A stretch of DNA of 19,923 nt from positions 1 through 19,923 of the forward strand of contig JBOFDP010000002.1 of assembly GCA_051647125.1 (NCBI GenBank). Direction: 5' to 3'. The notes under the pieces were generated by a model that saw only the letters and a list, made by a program, of their open reading frames with translations, had not been told where the DNA came from and did no database searches. This stretch comes from JBOFDP01 sp051647125. Its GTDB lineage: Bacteria; Bacteroidota; Bacteroidia; Chitinophagales; Chitinophagaceae. This document shows positions 8,985-15,823 of the stretch, piece by piece. Each line of letters starts with the position of its first letter. The stretch's first letter is position 1. Both the position numbers and the translations under genes were made by a program.

Positions 8985-9461
8985 TTAGTGAGTTGTTTTT
9001 AATTTATGTTTCTGTGAAACATCTTCTTTAATAACCTCTACGACAGTAGCTTGGTTAAGAATTTTTTGGAAGTATTGATTACTGCTTCTAAGGTCTTCAA
9101 TATGCTCCTTCAATTCTTTATTGTGTGATTCTAATAGTTGAACTTGAACTTTGAGCTGCGTATTTTCTGCGAGTAGCTCGGGGGAGGGTGTGGCGGGGAT
9201 TGTTTCTCGGGGCCGCAATGACGGTGTGGTGCTGGGCTGTGCATCACGAAGCATACAACCTTTGCCTGTTAAAAGCCATTCGGGATTTATGTCGGGAAAT
9301 GATAAGACAATTTTATTTATTATTTCACCACTTAAATTAGAATTTCGCCTTATTGCAGTGCTAATTGTGTTGTTTGCAACAGATATTTTTTTTTCAAAAG
9401 AACTTATATTAATCCCTTTATTTTCAATGATTTTCGGGATTCTTGAACTAATACTATCCAT
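8985..9461 (-). CDS. XRE/CI-type phage repressor with C-terminal coiled coil
   Basis: A 158-residue protein. Residues ~5-68 form a lambda-type helix-turn-helix: RIPKIIENKGINISSFEKKI, then a VANNTISTAIRRNSN recognition region and the characteristic DINPEWLLTGKGCM end seen in Bacteroidota phage repressors. Residues ~97-137 form a coiled coil (ENTQLKVQVQLLESHNKELK onward), probably for dimerisation. There is no S24 peptidase domain, so RecA-stimulated self-cleavage is not expected. A Pro-rich linker (about residues 79-94) between the two parts is encoded by an inserted palindromic repeat. It lies at the left end of the prophage, is transcribed leftward and divergent from the early operon, in the position of the Mu c repressor. 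Its C terminus falls 9 bases before the antirepressor start. Confidence 0.82.
   Translation of the reverse strand: MDSISSRIPKIIENKGINISSFEKKISVANNTISTAIRRNSNLSGEIINKIVLSFPDINPEWLLTGKGCMLRDAQPSTTPSLRPRETIPATPSPELLAENTQLKVQVQLLESHNKELKEHIEDLRSSNQYFQKILNQATVVEVIKEDVSQKHKLKTTH
9196..9224. repeat. Palindromic repeat, family A (GGGATTG...GCAATGACG), inside the repressor gene
   Basis: GGGATTGTTTCTCGGGGCCG followed by CAATGACGG. It matches the GGGATTGC...CGCAATGACG layout of the copy at 11756-11784. ATTG and CAAT close the hairpin. Adjacent bases 9175-9195 look like a family B fragment. On the minus strand it is read in frame as the Pro/Arg-rich linker SLRPRETIPATPSPE of the repressor. Confidence 0.65.
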
Positions 9462-9559
9462 ACAAATTAGAAAAAAGATTTTTTATATTAGAAAATTGAT
9501 TTAAATTATGCAACATAATAAAAATTAATCAAATATAATCAACCGCAAAATTACACATT
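9462..9559. promoter_or_regulatory. Divergent operator/promoter region of the lysogeny switch
   Basis: This 98-base AT-rich gap separates the leftward repressor from the rightward early operon. It holds two exact direct repeats ATTAGAAAA at 9466-9474 and 9487-9495, 21 bases apart (about two helical turns), and two TAATCAA repeats at 9526-9532 and 9536-9542, 10 bases apart (one turn). Such phasing is expected of repressor or Ner-type operators. On the minus strand TAATTTTG (9546-9553) fits the Bacteroidota -7 consensus TAnnTTTG and points at the repressor gene, but I see no good -33 TTTG at the right distance. No clear rightward promoter was found. Confidence 0.55.
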
Positions 9560-9754
9560 ATGAATTTAACAGAAGCGATAAAATACTTGAGGCGAGGAGA
9601 TAGTACGGTAATAGCGAAAAAACATAAGTATTCCAAAAACTATGTAACTCGTGTAAAAAAACTAAAATCAAGAAATCAAATTATAGAAGATGCAATTATA
9701 GAAATGGGGCAAAAGCGAAAAGCAGAAGCCCAAAAATTAAATAAGGAAATTTAA
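9560..9754 (+). CDS. Small HTH DNA-binding protein, Ner-like by position
   Basis: A 64-residue basic protein. The segment DSTVIAKKHKYSKNYVTRVK has the layout of a helix-turn-helix (helix, turn at the Lys-Tyr-Ser, then recognition helix), and the rest is a charged helix resembling the IleAaxxxAxxRKxxxxKL tail of short Bacteroidota phage HTH proteins. As first gene of the rightward early operon, opposite the repressor, it occupies the place of Mu Ner, which shuts off early transcription. I do not see direct sequence similarity to Ner, so the role is inferred from location and fold pattern. It begins right after the TAATCAA repeats, and the next gene starts 19 bases after its stop. Confidence 0.65.
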   Translation: MNLTEAIKYLRRGDSTVIAKKHKYSKNYVTRVKKLKSRNQIIEDAIIEMGQKRKAEAQKLNKEI

Positions 9755-9773
9755 ACAATTAAATGTTTTTAGT

Positions 9774-10028
9774 ATGGAAAACAATTTAATATCAGCCTAC
9801 AACGAGGAACTTTTTGAAGATAATTTACAAGCTATTGGGTCTGTAACAAAAACTACATCTGCAAGTGATATAGCAGAAATAGCTAAACAGATGACTATAT
9901 TACAAGAATTGTGTTATGAGAAAATGCAAGATGTCGTTTTGGAATGTAGATTAATAGAAGCGGACAATACAAAGATAAAACAATTATCAGCAATTTCTTT
10001 TATAACAAAAGAATCGGTATTTGTATGA
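9774..10028 (+). CDS. Small protein of unknown function upstream of the transposase
   Basis: An 84-residue acidic protein, predicted mostly helical (residues ~30-65, including AEIAKQMTILQELCYEKMQD). I recognise no family. Its stop overlaps the ATG of the transposase (ATGA at 10025-10028), so the two are translationally coupled, which argues that it is a real gene of the early operon. It could assist or regulate transposition, but nothing in the sequence shows this. Confidence 0.65.
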   Translation: MENNLISAYNEELFEDNLQAIGSVTKTTSASDIAEIAKQMTILQELCYEKMQDVVLECRLIEADNTKIKQLSAISFITKESVFV

Positions 10029-12307
10029 GACATATAGTACGCAAGACCTACGGTGATAAGGAGACCATTTGGATAAGTGAAAACTATTTATGTGAAAAAA
10101 CGGGGATAAATAAATTGTATTTAGATGTATGTGCAAGAGCTAAGTATAAATCCCTTGTACCACCGAGTCAGCGAAATAATGAAGTATTGCCGGATGTGGG
10201 AGCGAGCTGGAGGTGGGGGAAAATAGAAGGTAGATTTTATTATGATTATAACCGCATACCCAACAGAGCACCCAACTATTACAGGTCGGCATTGGGCACA
10301 GAATACGAAGTGATACATCAAGCCTATAATCCATTGAGTAACAGAGAAATCGTAGAGCAGGCAAAGAAGCGATTGCAAGAAGAGGTAGAGCAATATATCA
10401 TTCATTCACATGAACATTACTATATGTATAAAGCCCCTAATACTTTTCATAGAGAGGTGGCGATCAGTATAGCGAGGGCAATGGGCTATGCGAAGATGTT
10501 GCTTGCTATACGCAAGGATAAAGGTTGGAAAAGATACGGCATAGAAACTATCGGGGCGTTCGACGCTATGGCAGCGGAGCTATTGGGCGAGCTACAACTC
10601 AAAGGTATGAGTGTAAGTAATGCAAATGCTCTTCGAAGAAAATTAGATGAGTTTGAGATACTGGATACGGAGGTAAAGCAACTGCACTATATGATGCCGA
10701 AGAATTATGGCAATACAAATAGGTGTAAGGTTGGTACAATACCGATAGAACAGTTAGACAAAGAGACAGGCGAAATAGTGAAATTAGAGGTTGATATACA
10801 CGAGACCTTGATGTACTACTATTTTATGAATAAAGCCAATGCGGCAATAGAGTTTAAAACGACCCTTTACAATAATTATTATTTGCGAGATATGGAGGCG
10901 TTGGGCTTGAGTAACAAGGTGGTGAGCTTTAGAACATTTTGCCATCACACTGAAAAATTTTCTACAAAAGTAAAAGCACATAGAGAACGATATGGCAAAG
11001 ACAACTACAATAAGAAACTATTGACTTATGTGCCTATGGAGAAATTGAAATATAGCTGTAGCCTGTGGGTAGCGGACGGGTCGGGCTTGAAGATAGGATA
11101 TAAGGGAACGAATGGTACAGAGAGCTTGTATGCGATGAGGGTGTTTGATGTAGCGAGTACGGCTTTGATAGGCTATGCGATAGCCATTAACCAGCATGTG
11201 GGAGAAGATAAAGAGTATGTAAACAATGCGTTACTGATGGCAATAGAGGTGGCAGAAGGCTATGGAGCAATGGATTTTTTAACGGATAATGGCAAAGGAT
11301 TTAGCACCTCAGAAATGCAGGAGAAATTTAAGATGTTGTTTGGGAAAATGAGACGCATAGCGGTAGGAAATTCTCAAGAGAATGACGCAGAAAGGTTTAA
11401 TAAACTGATGAACAACGGAGCAAGGCAATTTGACAACTGGCGGGGACAATTTCAAGCCAAGGACAAAGAATACAAAGCCAATCCCGATAAGATGATAGCC
11501 GTGAGTAAAGATGAAGTGATGATGCAAGCCTTAACGATAATAGAGCAATATAACAATCATATAGGACCCGATGGGCTTACAAGAATGGAGAGGTTTTTGC
11601 AAAATAGGCATCCCGAAGCTAAGAAGATAGACGATAAGGTGATGAGATATGTATTTGGCAATGAGAGCAAGGTGGACTTGAGCTATATGAGAGGTTTTGT
11701 ATTGGTAACGAAAGATGATGTAGAGAGAAAGTTTGTGATACCGCCATTGCGAAAAGGGATTGCGGATCAAGTCCGCAATGACGAAGGTAGTCTTGTGGAA
11801 ACTTACGAAATGCTGAACAGGGCGATGGGCAATACAGGGTATTTGGATTGTATGGTAAAGTGGGATGAAAAGGTTGCGGACATCTATACGCTGGAAGGTA
11901 GATTCTTGCTGAGTTGTGAGGCAGTGAAAAAAGGCTTTAAGAGCCATGCAGAAGCTACGGAAGCGACTATGGCGAATACGGGCAAGTTGAGGGCAAGGAA
12001 GTTGAAGCAGATAGCAGCTACGGAAGCGTTTAGTGAAAAGATAGCGGAGGGTATGAATGTATTGCAAGATAAGCAAGTGAGAGAGCAGTTGGATTACACC
12101 TCACCTAACCTCATCACAAGTGGAGAGGAACAAAGAGAGGGAATGGGTGAGCTTGTGGATTATGGCGTATTGGTAGCGAGTGGAGCGAAGGTGAAAGCAA
12201 GGTGGGGCGAGCAGGAAGACATAGTTCTAAACAACAATGTAGAGGGAACATTGAAACTGAAAGTACAACGAAAAAGTATAAGTGAGGAGAGTTTAAACGA
12301 CCTTTAA
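10025..12307 (+). CDS. MuA-type DDE transposase
   Basis: A 760-residue transposase (Mu MuA has 663). The catalytic triad can be placed: Asp351 in LWVADGSGLKI, Asp421 in MDFLTDNGKGF, and Glu456 in SQENDAERFNK, with 35 residues between the last two as is common in the retroviral integrase fold. Residues ~1-100 are probably the N-terminal DNA-binding part, ~100-340 the HTH end-binding region, ~345-520 the RNase H-like core, and ~550-650 a Mu transposase C-terminal beta-barrel (LSYMRGFVLVTKDD, then YTLEGRFLLS). It acts with the MuB-type ATPase encoded 33 bases downstream to integrate and replicate the phage by transposition. Two palindromic repeats are read in frame: about residues 577-588 (RKGIADQVRNDEG) and about 692-709 (TSPNLITSGEEQREGMGE). 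The triad is complete and the frame is open, so the enzyme may be active. Confidence 0.92.
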   Translation: MRHIVRKTYGDKETIWISENYLCEKTGINKLYLDVCARAKYKSLVPPSQRNNEVLPDVGASWRWGKIEGRFYYDYNRIPNRAPNYYRSALGTEYEVIHQAYNPLSNREIVEQAKKRLQEEVEQYIIHSHEHYYMYKAPNTFHREVAISIARAMGYAKMLLAIRKDKGWKRYGIETIGAFDAMAAELLGELQLKGMSVSNANALRRKLDEFEILDTEVKQLHYMMPKNYGNTNRCKVGTIPIEQLDKETGEIVKLEVDIHETLMYYYFMNKANAAIEFKTTLYNNYYLRDMEALGLSNKVVSFRTFCHHTEKFSTKVKAHRERYGKDNYNKKLLTYVPMEKLKYSCSLWVADGSGLKIGYKGTNGTESLYAMRVFDVASTALIGYAIAINQHVGEDKEYVNNALLMAIEVAEGYGAMDFLTDNGKGFSTSEMQEKFKMLFGKMRRIAVGNSQENDAERFNKLMNNGARQFDNWRGQFQAKDKEYKANPDKMIAVSKDEVMMQALTIIEQYNNHIGPDGLTRMERFLQNRHPEAKKIDDKVMRYVFGNESKVDLSYMRGFVLVTKDDVERKFVIPPLRKGIADQVRNDEGSLVETYEMLNRAMGNTGYLDCMVKWDEKVADIYTLEGRFLLSCEAVKKGFKSHAEATEATMANTGKLRARKLKQIAATEAFSEKIAEGMNVLQDKQVREQLDYTSPNLITSGEEQREGMGELVDYGVLVASGAKVKARWGEQEDIVLNNNVEGTLKLKVQRKSISEESLNDL
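11756..11784. repeat. Palindromic repeat, family A, in frame in the transposase gene
   Basis: GGGATTGCGGATCAAGTCCG followed by CAATGACGA. ATTGCGGA (11759-11766) pairs perfectly with TCCGCAAT (11772-11779) around a 5-base loop. It encodes about 12 residues (GIADQVRNDE core) in the C-terminal region of the transposase, well after the DDE core. Confidence 0.75.
12099..12151. repeat. Palindromic repeat, family B (CCTCACC...GGAGAGG...GGTGAG), in frame in the transposase gene
   Basis: CCTCACCTAACCTCATCACA leads to AGTGGAGAGGAAC and ends GGGAATGGGTGAG. The outer CTCACC pairs with GGTGAG. The element is read as SPNLITSGEEQREGMGE in the transposase tail. Related copies are at 14061-14098 and 19001-19034. 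Confidence 0.6.
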
Positions 12308-12340
12308 AATAGATTTAAAACAAATTAAAATATACAAAAT

Positions 12341-12964
12341 ATGGACATCACATTTACGCATCAAGAAAAAGAAAAGATTTCTGCAATGCTATTGCAACAA
12401 GCCGAAGAAAGCGGTATGGTAGACAAGAAATTTGCTATCACGGTAGGACTTGTAGCCTCAGACATTTCTAACTTGGCGAATGAGAAGTGGAAAGAAAACA
12501 AATCGCTGATAGGAGATAAGAAATGGCTTACGATAGCTCGTATTGTAGGCTATGAAAGAAACGAGCATTTGGTATGGAAACCTGCCAAAACGGAAGTATG
12601 GGAGTATGTCTATGAGAACTTGAGTAGATGCAAACAATATGCGTTTACGAGTATTTTGGTAGACGATCCCGGCATAGGCAAGACTTATACCGCAAAACAG
12701 TTTGCAAGGGCACATAAAAATGCGTTTTATATGAATTGCAGTAATGCGAGTGGCAAGAGAGAGTTTATGACGGAGTTTAGCAAGAGCGTAGGCATCAGTA
12801 AGAGTGGTAAATTAAGAGAACAATTTAGCGATGCGTTGTATTTAATTTCTCAACTTGAAAATCCTATCATCATCTTGGACGAAGTAGGCGATTTGGACAA
12901 TAGTACGATACTGCTTATTAAAAAATATACAATCAATTGGAGGACATCTGCGGTATCTATATGA
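12341..12964 (+). CDS. MuB-type AAA+ target-selection ATPase, N-terminal part (frameshifted)
   Basis: This 207-residue frame encodes an N-terminal HTH-like domain (residues ~10-75) and most of an AAA+ core. The P-loop is VDDPGIGKTYTA at residues ~107-118 and Walker B is PIIILDEVGD with Asp180-Glu181. MuB binds DNA with ATP, picks targets and activates the transposase. The frame is lost after LLIKK at the A6 run 12920-12925: the last residues (YTINWRTSAVSI) do not belong to the family, and the true continuation (IYNQLEDICGIYMIGSDG) lies in the -1 frame. One extra A would join them. The P-loop begins with Asp where Gly is usual (DDPGIGKT), though the essential GKT is intact. Either the gene is broken, or A-tract slippage restores it. 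Confidence 0.85.
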   Translation: MDITFTHQEKEKISAMLLQQAEESGMVDKKFAITVGLVASDISNLANEKWKENKSLIGDKKWLTIARIVGYERNEHLVWKPAKTEVWEYVYENLSRCKQYAFTSILVDDPGIGKTYTAKQFARAHKNAFYMNCSNASGKREFMTEFSKSVGISKSGKLREQFSDALYLISQLENPIIILDEVGDLDNSTILLIKKYTINWRTSAVSI

Positions 12965-13266
12965 TAGGCAGTGATGGCTTTAAGAAACGCATAAAAAGCG
13001 GTATAGACAACAAGGTGCAGGGCTATACGGAAGTATTCTCACGATTTGGGAGCAAGTTTACCAAAGCGTTAAAATATAAGGGCAACATAGGGGGGAAAAA
13101 ACGCAGACTTATGCAGATGGGCATAGATATATGCAAAGCCAACGGCATAAACGACAAGCAAACGATAGATGAGATAGTGAATAAACTGCAAGATGAGGAA
13201 GGGCTTGGAGATTTGAGAACTATTGGCAGGGAGATAAAGAAGAGGAAGATAATGAGCAATGGTTAA
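12937..13266 (+). CDS. MuB-type ATPase, C-terminal part in the -1 frame
   Basis: This frame continues the MuB homology after the A6 run: LEDICGIYMIGSDGFKKRIK corresponds to the sensor-1 region (family pattern G-x-Y-M-I-G-A-D-G), then VQGYTEVFSRFGSKFTKAL, matching the family's F-S-R-F-G pattern, then a C-terminal helical domain with ICKANGINDKQTIDEIVN. The only local start is a TTG at 12937, inside the conserved region, so independent initiation would give a useless fragment. It should be read as part of 12341-13266. The stop is 32 bases before the next ATG. Confidence 0.8.
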   Translation: MEDICGIYMIGSDGFKKRIKSGIDNKVQGYTEVFSRFGSKFTKALKYKGNIGGKKRRLMQMGIDICKANGINDKQTIDEIVNKLQDEEGLGDLRTIGREIKKRKIMSNG

Positions 13267-13298
13267 TGATAAATTATAAATTATGAGTTTATGTAGTT

Positions 13299-13694
13299 AT
13301 GAATGATGTTACCTTTAAAATATTGAATAATACAAGGCAACAATGGCTTGATTTTAAGACTGCACAAATGGGGTTGCAAAAACATTTGGGAATGAATGAT
13401 ACAGCATGGAATAATGCCATGATGGAGGTAGGAGAATATTTTGTGAACATGGTGTGGCAAAGAAGTGATGAAGCCTATAGAAAAAGTATACTCACAGGAG
13501 AGACTTTTGGATTTTGGAAAAAATTCAAATACGAATGGGGCAAGAATGATTATGACCTATGGTTACACTTTTGTAGAAAGGAAATTGTGATAAGAGATAA
13601 GGATACTTTTATTAGATATAAAAAAGATTTCCTTACGCTGAATACAGCAGTGAGAGAAGATATTGTATATAGAGTAACAAGCTATTATAAATAA
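13299..13694 (+). CDS. Early-operon protein of unknown function
   Basis: A 131-residue protein rich in Trp, Phe and Tyr and in charged residues, without a signal or membrane segment. It has FGFWKKFKYEWGKNDYDLWL near the middle and ends in VYRVTSYYK. I do not recognise the family. It lies between the MuB-type ATPase and the Gp16-like gene, 6 bases before the latter, in the same direction, so it is probably part of the early operon. Base and codon use match its neighbours. A role in replication or transposition is guessed from position only. Confidence 0.7.
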   Translation: MNDVTFKILNNTRQQWLDFKTAQMGLQKHLGMNDTAWNNAMMEVGEYFVNMVWQRSDEAYRKSILTGETFGFWKKFKYEWGKNDYDLWLHFCRKEIVIRDKDTFIRYKKDFLTLNTAVREDIVYRVTSYYK

Positions 13695-13700
13695 TGAATT

Positions 13701-14102
13701 ATGGATGCGACATTAAATAGAAAATTCTGGATGTTGCTAAAACAACAGGGCTTGAACGCCGACCAAAAGGATTGTTTGGTATTGGAATATACCGCTAACC
13801 GCACACATCACAGTAGCGAGATGAGCGACCATGAGGCAAGTGAATTGATAAAATATATGAGTAATGGAGCAAATAATCTACGCAGGCAGTTGATAGCGAT
13901 GAGCTATAGCATAGGAGAAGATGTGAACTTCGTAAAAGGCTGGTGTGAGAAATACGGCATCTATGGAGGGAAGAAAAAATTTAACAGCTACAGCGTAAAT
14001 GAACTCATAGGCTTGAGAGAAAAGTTTAGAAAAGTGGTAAAAGATAGAGAGGAGGCAGTCATCTCACCACTGCCACTCTCCGCAAGCAGAGAGGGAAAAT
14101 AA
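13701..14102 (+). CDS. Gp16/GemA-like early regulatory protein (DUF1018-like)
   Basis: A 133-residue protein whose layout fits the Mu Gp16 (DUF1018, GemA-like) family: an N-terminal helix that starts NRKFWMLLKQQGLNADQKDC, a middle EMSDHEASELIKYM motif corresponding to the family's s-S-x-x-x-L-t-x-x-E segment, and a C-terminal WCEKYGIYGGKKKFN then SVNELIGLREKFRKV. GemA-type proteins of Mu modulate host gene expression and supercoiling early in infection; the exact activity here is unknown. The last ~12 residues (ISPLPLSASREGK) come from a palindromic repeat, so the original C terminus was probably shorter or different. The next gene starts 12 bases downstream. Confidence 0.65.
   Translation: MDATLNRKFWMLLKQQGLNADQKDCLVLEYTANRTHHSSEMSDHEASELIKYMSNGANNLRRQLIAMSYSIGEDVNFVKGWCEKYGIYGGKKKFNSYSVNELIGLREKFRKVVKDREEAVISPLPLSASREGK
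14061..14098. repeat. Palindromic repeat, family B, forming the 3' end of the Gp16-like gene
   Basis: ATCTCACCACTGCCACTCTC continues CGCAAGCAGAGAGGGAAA. CTCTC pairs with GAGAG around a short loop. It matches the CTCACC-x-CC-CTCTCC...GGAGAGGGAA pattern of 19001-19034 and encodes the tail SPLPLSASREGK. Confidence 0.6.
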
Positions 14103-14114
14103 AATATAAAAAAT

Positions 14115-14750
14115 ATGCTTACAGGAAAGACGATAGGGACGGGCAAATTTTTAAGAAAAAAATTCTTTGAATATGAATTTGAAGGCAAATGGAAGGCGAG
14201 CTTTGGCATGCCTGAAAAAGGGAGCAGGTGGCTTATCTATGGAGATAGCGGCAGTGGCAAAACGGAATTTGCGGTACAGTTGGCAAAATACATGACACGA
14301 TTTGGCAAGGTATTTTTCCTTAGCCGTGAGCAAGGAGATAGTAGCTCGTTGCAACAATGCTGGAAAAGAAACAATATGCGAGAAGTAAAAAGCAAGATAG
14401 TGCTGGGTGTGGGATACAATATGCAGGAATTGATAGTTCATTTACAGGCAAAAAGAAAAATAGAAACCGTCATCATAGACAGCATTGACTATATGGATAT
14501 GACGGCAGAAGAGTACAAACAATTAAGCGAAATATGTAATAGAAAAAATATCATATTGGTATCGTGGAAGGAAGGTAAGAGACCCAAGAGTGCGGCAGGG
14601 AGAGCCATAGAATATATGGTGAGTGTGAAGATAGAAGTAAGAGATTTTGTAGCCTTTCCACGTAGTAGATATGGTGGCAATCAACCTTACATCATCTGGC
14701 TTGAAAAAGCAAAGGATTATCATGCGTTTGCCAATGTAATTGAAGTATAA
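14115..14750 (+). CDS. RecA-like P-loop ATPase (Sak4-type annealing or replication ATPase)
   Basis: A 211-residue ATPase. Walker A is GDSGSGKT at residues 43-50 and Walker B is TVIIDSIDYM with Asp122. The order of elements (short N-terminal part, P-loop, KVFFLSREQGDSSSLQQCW, Walker B, then NIILVSWKEGKR) resembles the compact RecA/Sak4-type ATPases that phages use in recombination or as partners of single-strand annealing. It has no DNA-binding C-terminal domain beyond the core, in line with the short Sak4 class. It lies within the early operon between Gp16-like and Gam genes, where replication and repair helpers are common. A generic AAA_24-type ATPase is the main alternative. Confidence 0.7.
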   Translation: MLTGKTIGTGKFLRKKFFEYEFEGKWKASFGMPEKGSRWLIYGDSGSGKTEFAVQLAKYMTRFGKVFFLSREQGDSSSLQQCWKRNNMREVKSKIVLGVGYNMQELIVHLQAKRKIETVIIDSIDYMDMTAEEYKQLSEICNRKNIILVSWKEGKRPKSAAGRAIEYMVSVKIEVRDFVAFPRSRYGGNQPYIIWLEKAKDYHAFANVIEV

Positions 14751-14780
14751 AGTTAGTAAAGTTTTTAAAGTTATAAAGAT

Positions 14781-14924
14781 ATGAGAAAAACAAATAGAAC
14801 AAGTGGAATCATACGAAGTAGCTACAAGAGAGATGAACCTATGTGGTGGCTGATAGTGCAGATAGTAGGAGCCTTGGCGGTGATAGCAATGTTGTTGGCA
14901 ATAATTATAAATTATGGATTATAA
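14781..14924 (+). CDS. Small single-pass membrane protein
   Basis: A 47-residue gene. The first 20 residues are basic and polar (MRKTNRTSGIIRSSYKRDEP), then MWWLIVQIVGALAVIAMLLA and IIINYGL form one membrane-spanning helix. By the positive-inside rule the N terminus is cytoplasmic. It begins 30 bases after the ATPase gene and ends 3 bases before the next ATG. No family recognised. Confidence 0.6.
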   Translation: MRKTNRTSGIIRSSYKRDEPMWWLIVQIVGALAVIAMLLAIIINYGL

Positions 14925-14927
14925 ATT

Positions 14928-15233
14928 ATGATAGTACATATACGCATAGATGATGGGCGAGGATTGGCAATAAATAAGAGCTACAAAATGGGCGATGTGC
15001 TACTTGAATTTAGAACAGTGAGAGAATGGATTGTCGTACAGGGATTGAGTATAAATGCTACGCAAGTAAGGATAAGCGTAGACGATGAGCGAGGCAATGC
15101 GATAAGTACAGGGTATGAATGGAATGAGGCTATCAATTTTTTTGACAAAGTGCAAGATAAGATAATAGATGATGCTGTGGAACTCAGCTATAAACATAGG
15201 GAAAAAATATTGAAAAAAATAAAATTAATATAA
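14928..15233 (+). CDS. Early-operon protein of unknown function
   Basis: A 101-residue soluble protein. Two similar short units can be seen: IDDGRGLAINKSYKMGD at residues ~7-23 and VDDERGNAISTGYEWNE at ~51-67, each a D-D-x-R-G-x-A-I sequence followed by about ten residues. This suggests an internal duplication of a beta-hairpin. The C-terminal third is a Lys-rich helix. It lies 3 bases after the membrane protein gene and 2 bases before gam, so it clearly belongs to the operon. I do not recognise the family. Confidence 0.65.
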   Translation: MIVHIRIDDGRGLAINKSYKMGDVLLEFRTVREWIVVQGLSINATQVRISVDDERGNAISTGYEWNEAINFFDKVQDKIIDDAVELSYKHREKILKKIKLI

Positions 15234-15235
15234 TT

Positions 15236-15736
15236 ATGAGCAGAGAAAAAAAGCCAGTACTTAGGGGCATAGACCAAGCGAAGTACGAAAATGCGTTAGC
15301 GGAATATGCCACAAAATCCGCACAGGAAAGTAAACTTCTTGCAGAAATGGAAATCAAGATGACGGCTATCAGAGAGCAGTACGCTCCCAAATTAAAACCC
15401 TTGCAAGAAAGCAAAGTAGAAAACTTTGATGTGGTGCAAGCCTACTGCGAAGAGCATCCCGAACTGTTTGCGAAAAAGAAGAGTTTTGAAACCGCTTTTG
15501 GAACGCTGGGTTTTAGGACAGGAACCCCCAAATTGAAGACGCTCAAAGGCTTTACGTGGGGATCTGTATTGGAGCTGTGTAAACGAGCAATGCCTTCATA
15601 CATACGCACTACTGAAGAGGTAGCCAAAGACCTTTTACTCTTTGATAGAGAAAAAGTAAACCTTGCTGACATAGGTATAGAAGTAGTACAGGAGGAAAGT
15701 TTTTATGTAGACTTAAAAAAAGAAGAATCTCTATAA
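15236..15736 (+). CDS. gam: Mu Gam-like host-nuclease inhibitor
   Basis: A 166-residue protein (Mu Gam has 174). Residues ~15-60 form a long helix (AKYENALAEYATKSAQESKL, then EMEIKMTAIREQYAPKLKPL). They are followed by ENFDVVQAYCEEHPELF, the family's typical v-x-x-Y-a-x-x-x-r-x-e-L, then KKSFETAFGTLGFRTGTPKL, matching K-s-x-x-x-x-x-G-x-x-x-f-r-x-g-x-P-x-l. Gam resembles Ku: it binds ends of linear phage DNA and protects them from exonucleases. It is the last gene before a strong terminator (15757-15793), so it probably closes the early transcription unit. Confidence 0.88.
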   Translation: MSREKKPVLRGIDQAKYENALAEYATKSAQESKLLAEMEIKMTAIREQYAPKLKPLQESKVENFDVVQAYCEEHPELFAKKKSFETAFGTLGFRTGTPKLKTLKGFTWGSVLELCKRAMPSYIRTTEEVAKDLLLFDREKVNLADIGIEVVQEESFYVDLKKEESL

Positions 15737-15756
15737 TACAAGTTAATTAATGAACA

Positions 15757-15793
15757 ATCCCGATGAGTGTCTACTCGGTCGGGATATTTTTTT
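15757..15793 (+). terminator. Rho-independent terminator after gam
   Basis: ATCCCGA (15757-15763) pairs with TCGGGAT (15779-15785), and GAGT (15765-15768) pairs with ACTC (15773-15776) around a GTCT loop. A run of seven T follows (15787-15793). It starts 20 bases after the gam stop. It also rules out the upstream ATG at 15767 as a start for the next gene. Confidence 0.85.
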
Positions 15794-15823
15794 AAAACAA
15801 AATTTAAAAACGAATTAAAAAGT

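Noticed and set aside
9151..9504. Rightward 117-residue open frame opposite the repressor
   Set aside because: It is the antisense of a well-supported repressor gene, its middle mirrors the palindromic repeat, and it covers the switch region.
11531..12076. Leftward 181-residue frame inside the transposase gene
   Set aside because: Antisense shadow of the transposase; composition is that of a reversed coding strand.
12915..12930. Canonical -1 programmed ribosomal frameshift heptamer in the MuB-type gene
   Set aside because: The sequence T-AAA-AAA-T does not fit X-XXY-YYZ in the zero frame; no clear downstream pseudoknot seen by eye.
13267..14930. Recurring TAAATTATGA-type words before start codons (13267-13290, 14901-14930)
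   Set aside because: Low-complexity AT-rich start regions; too short and degenerate to call a repeat family.
15767..15823. Upstream ATG at 15767 for the small basic protein
   Set aside because: The start lies inside the terminator stem after gam; the ATG at 15824 follows the leader.
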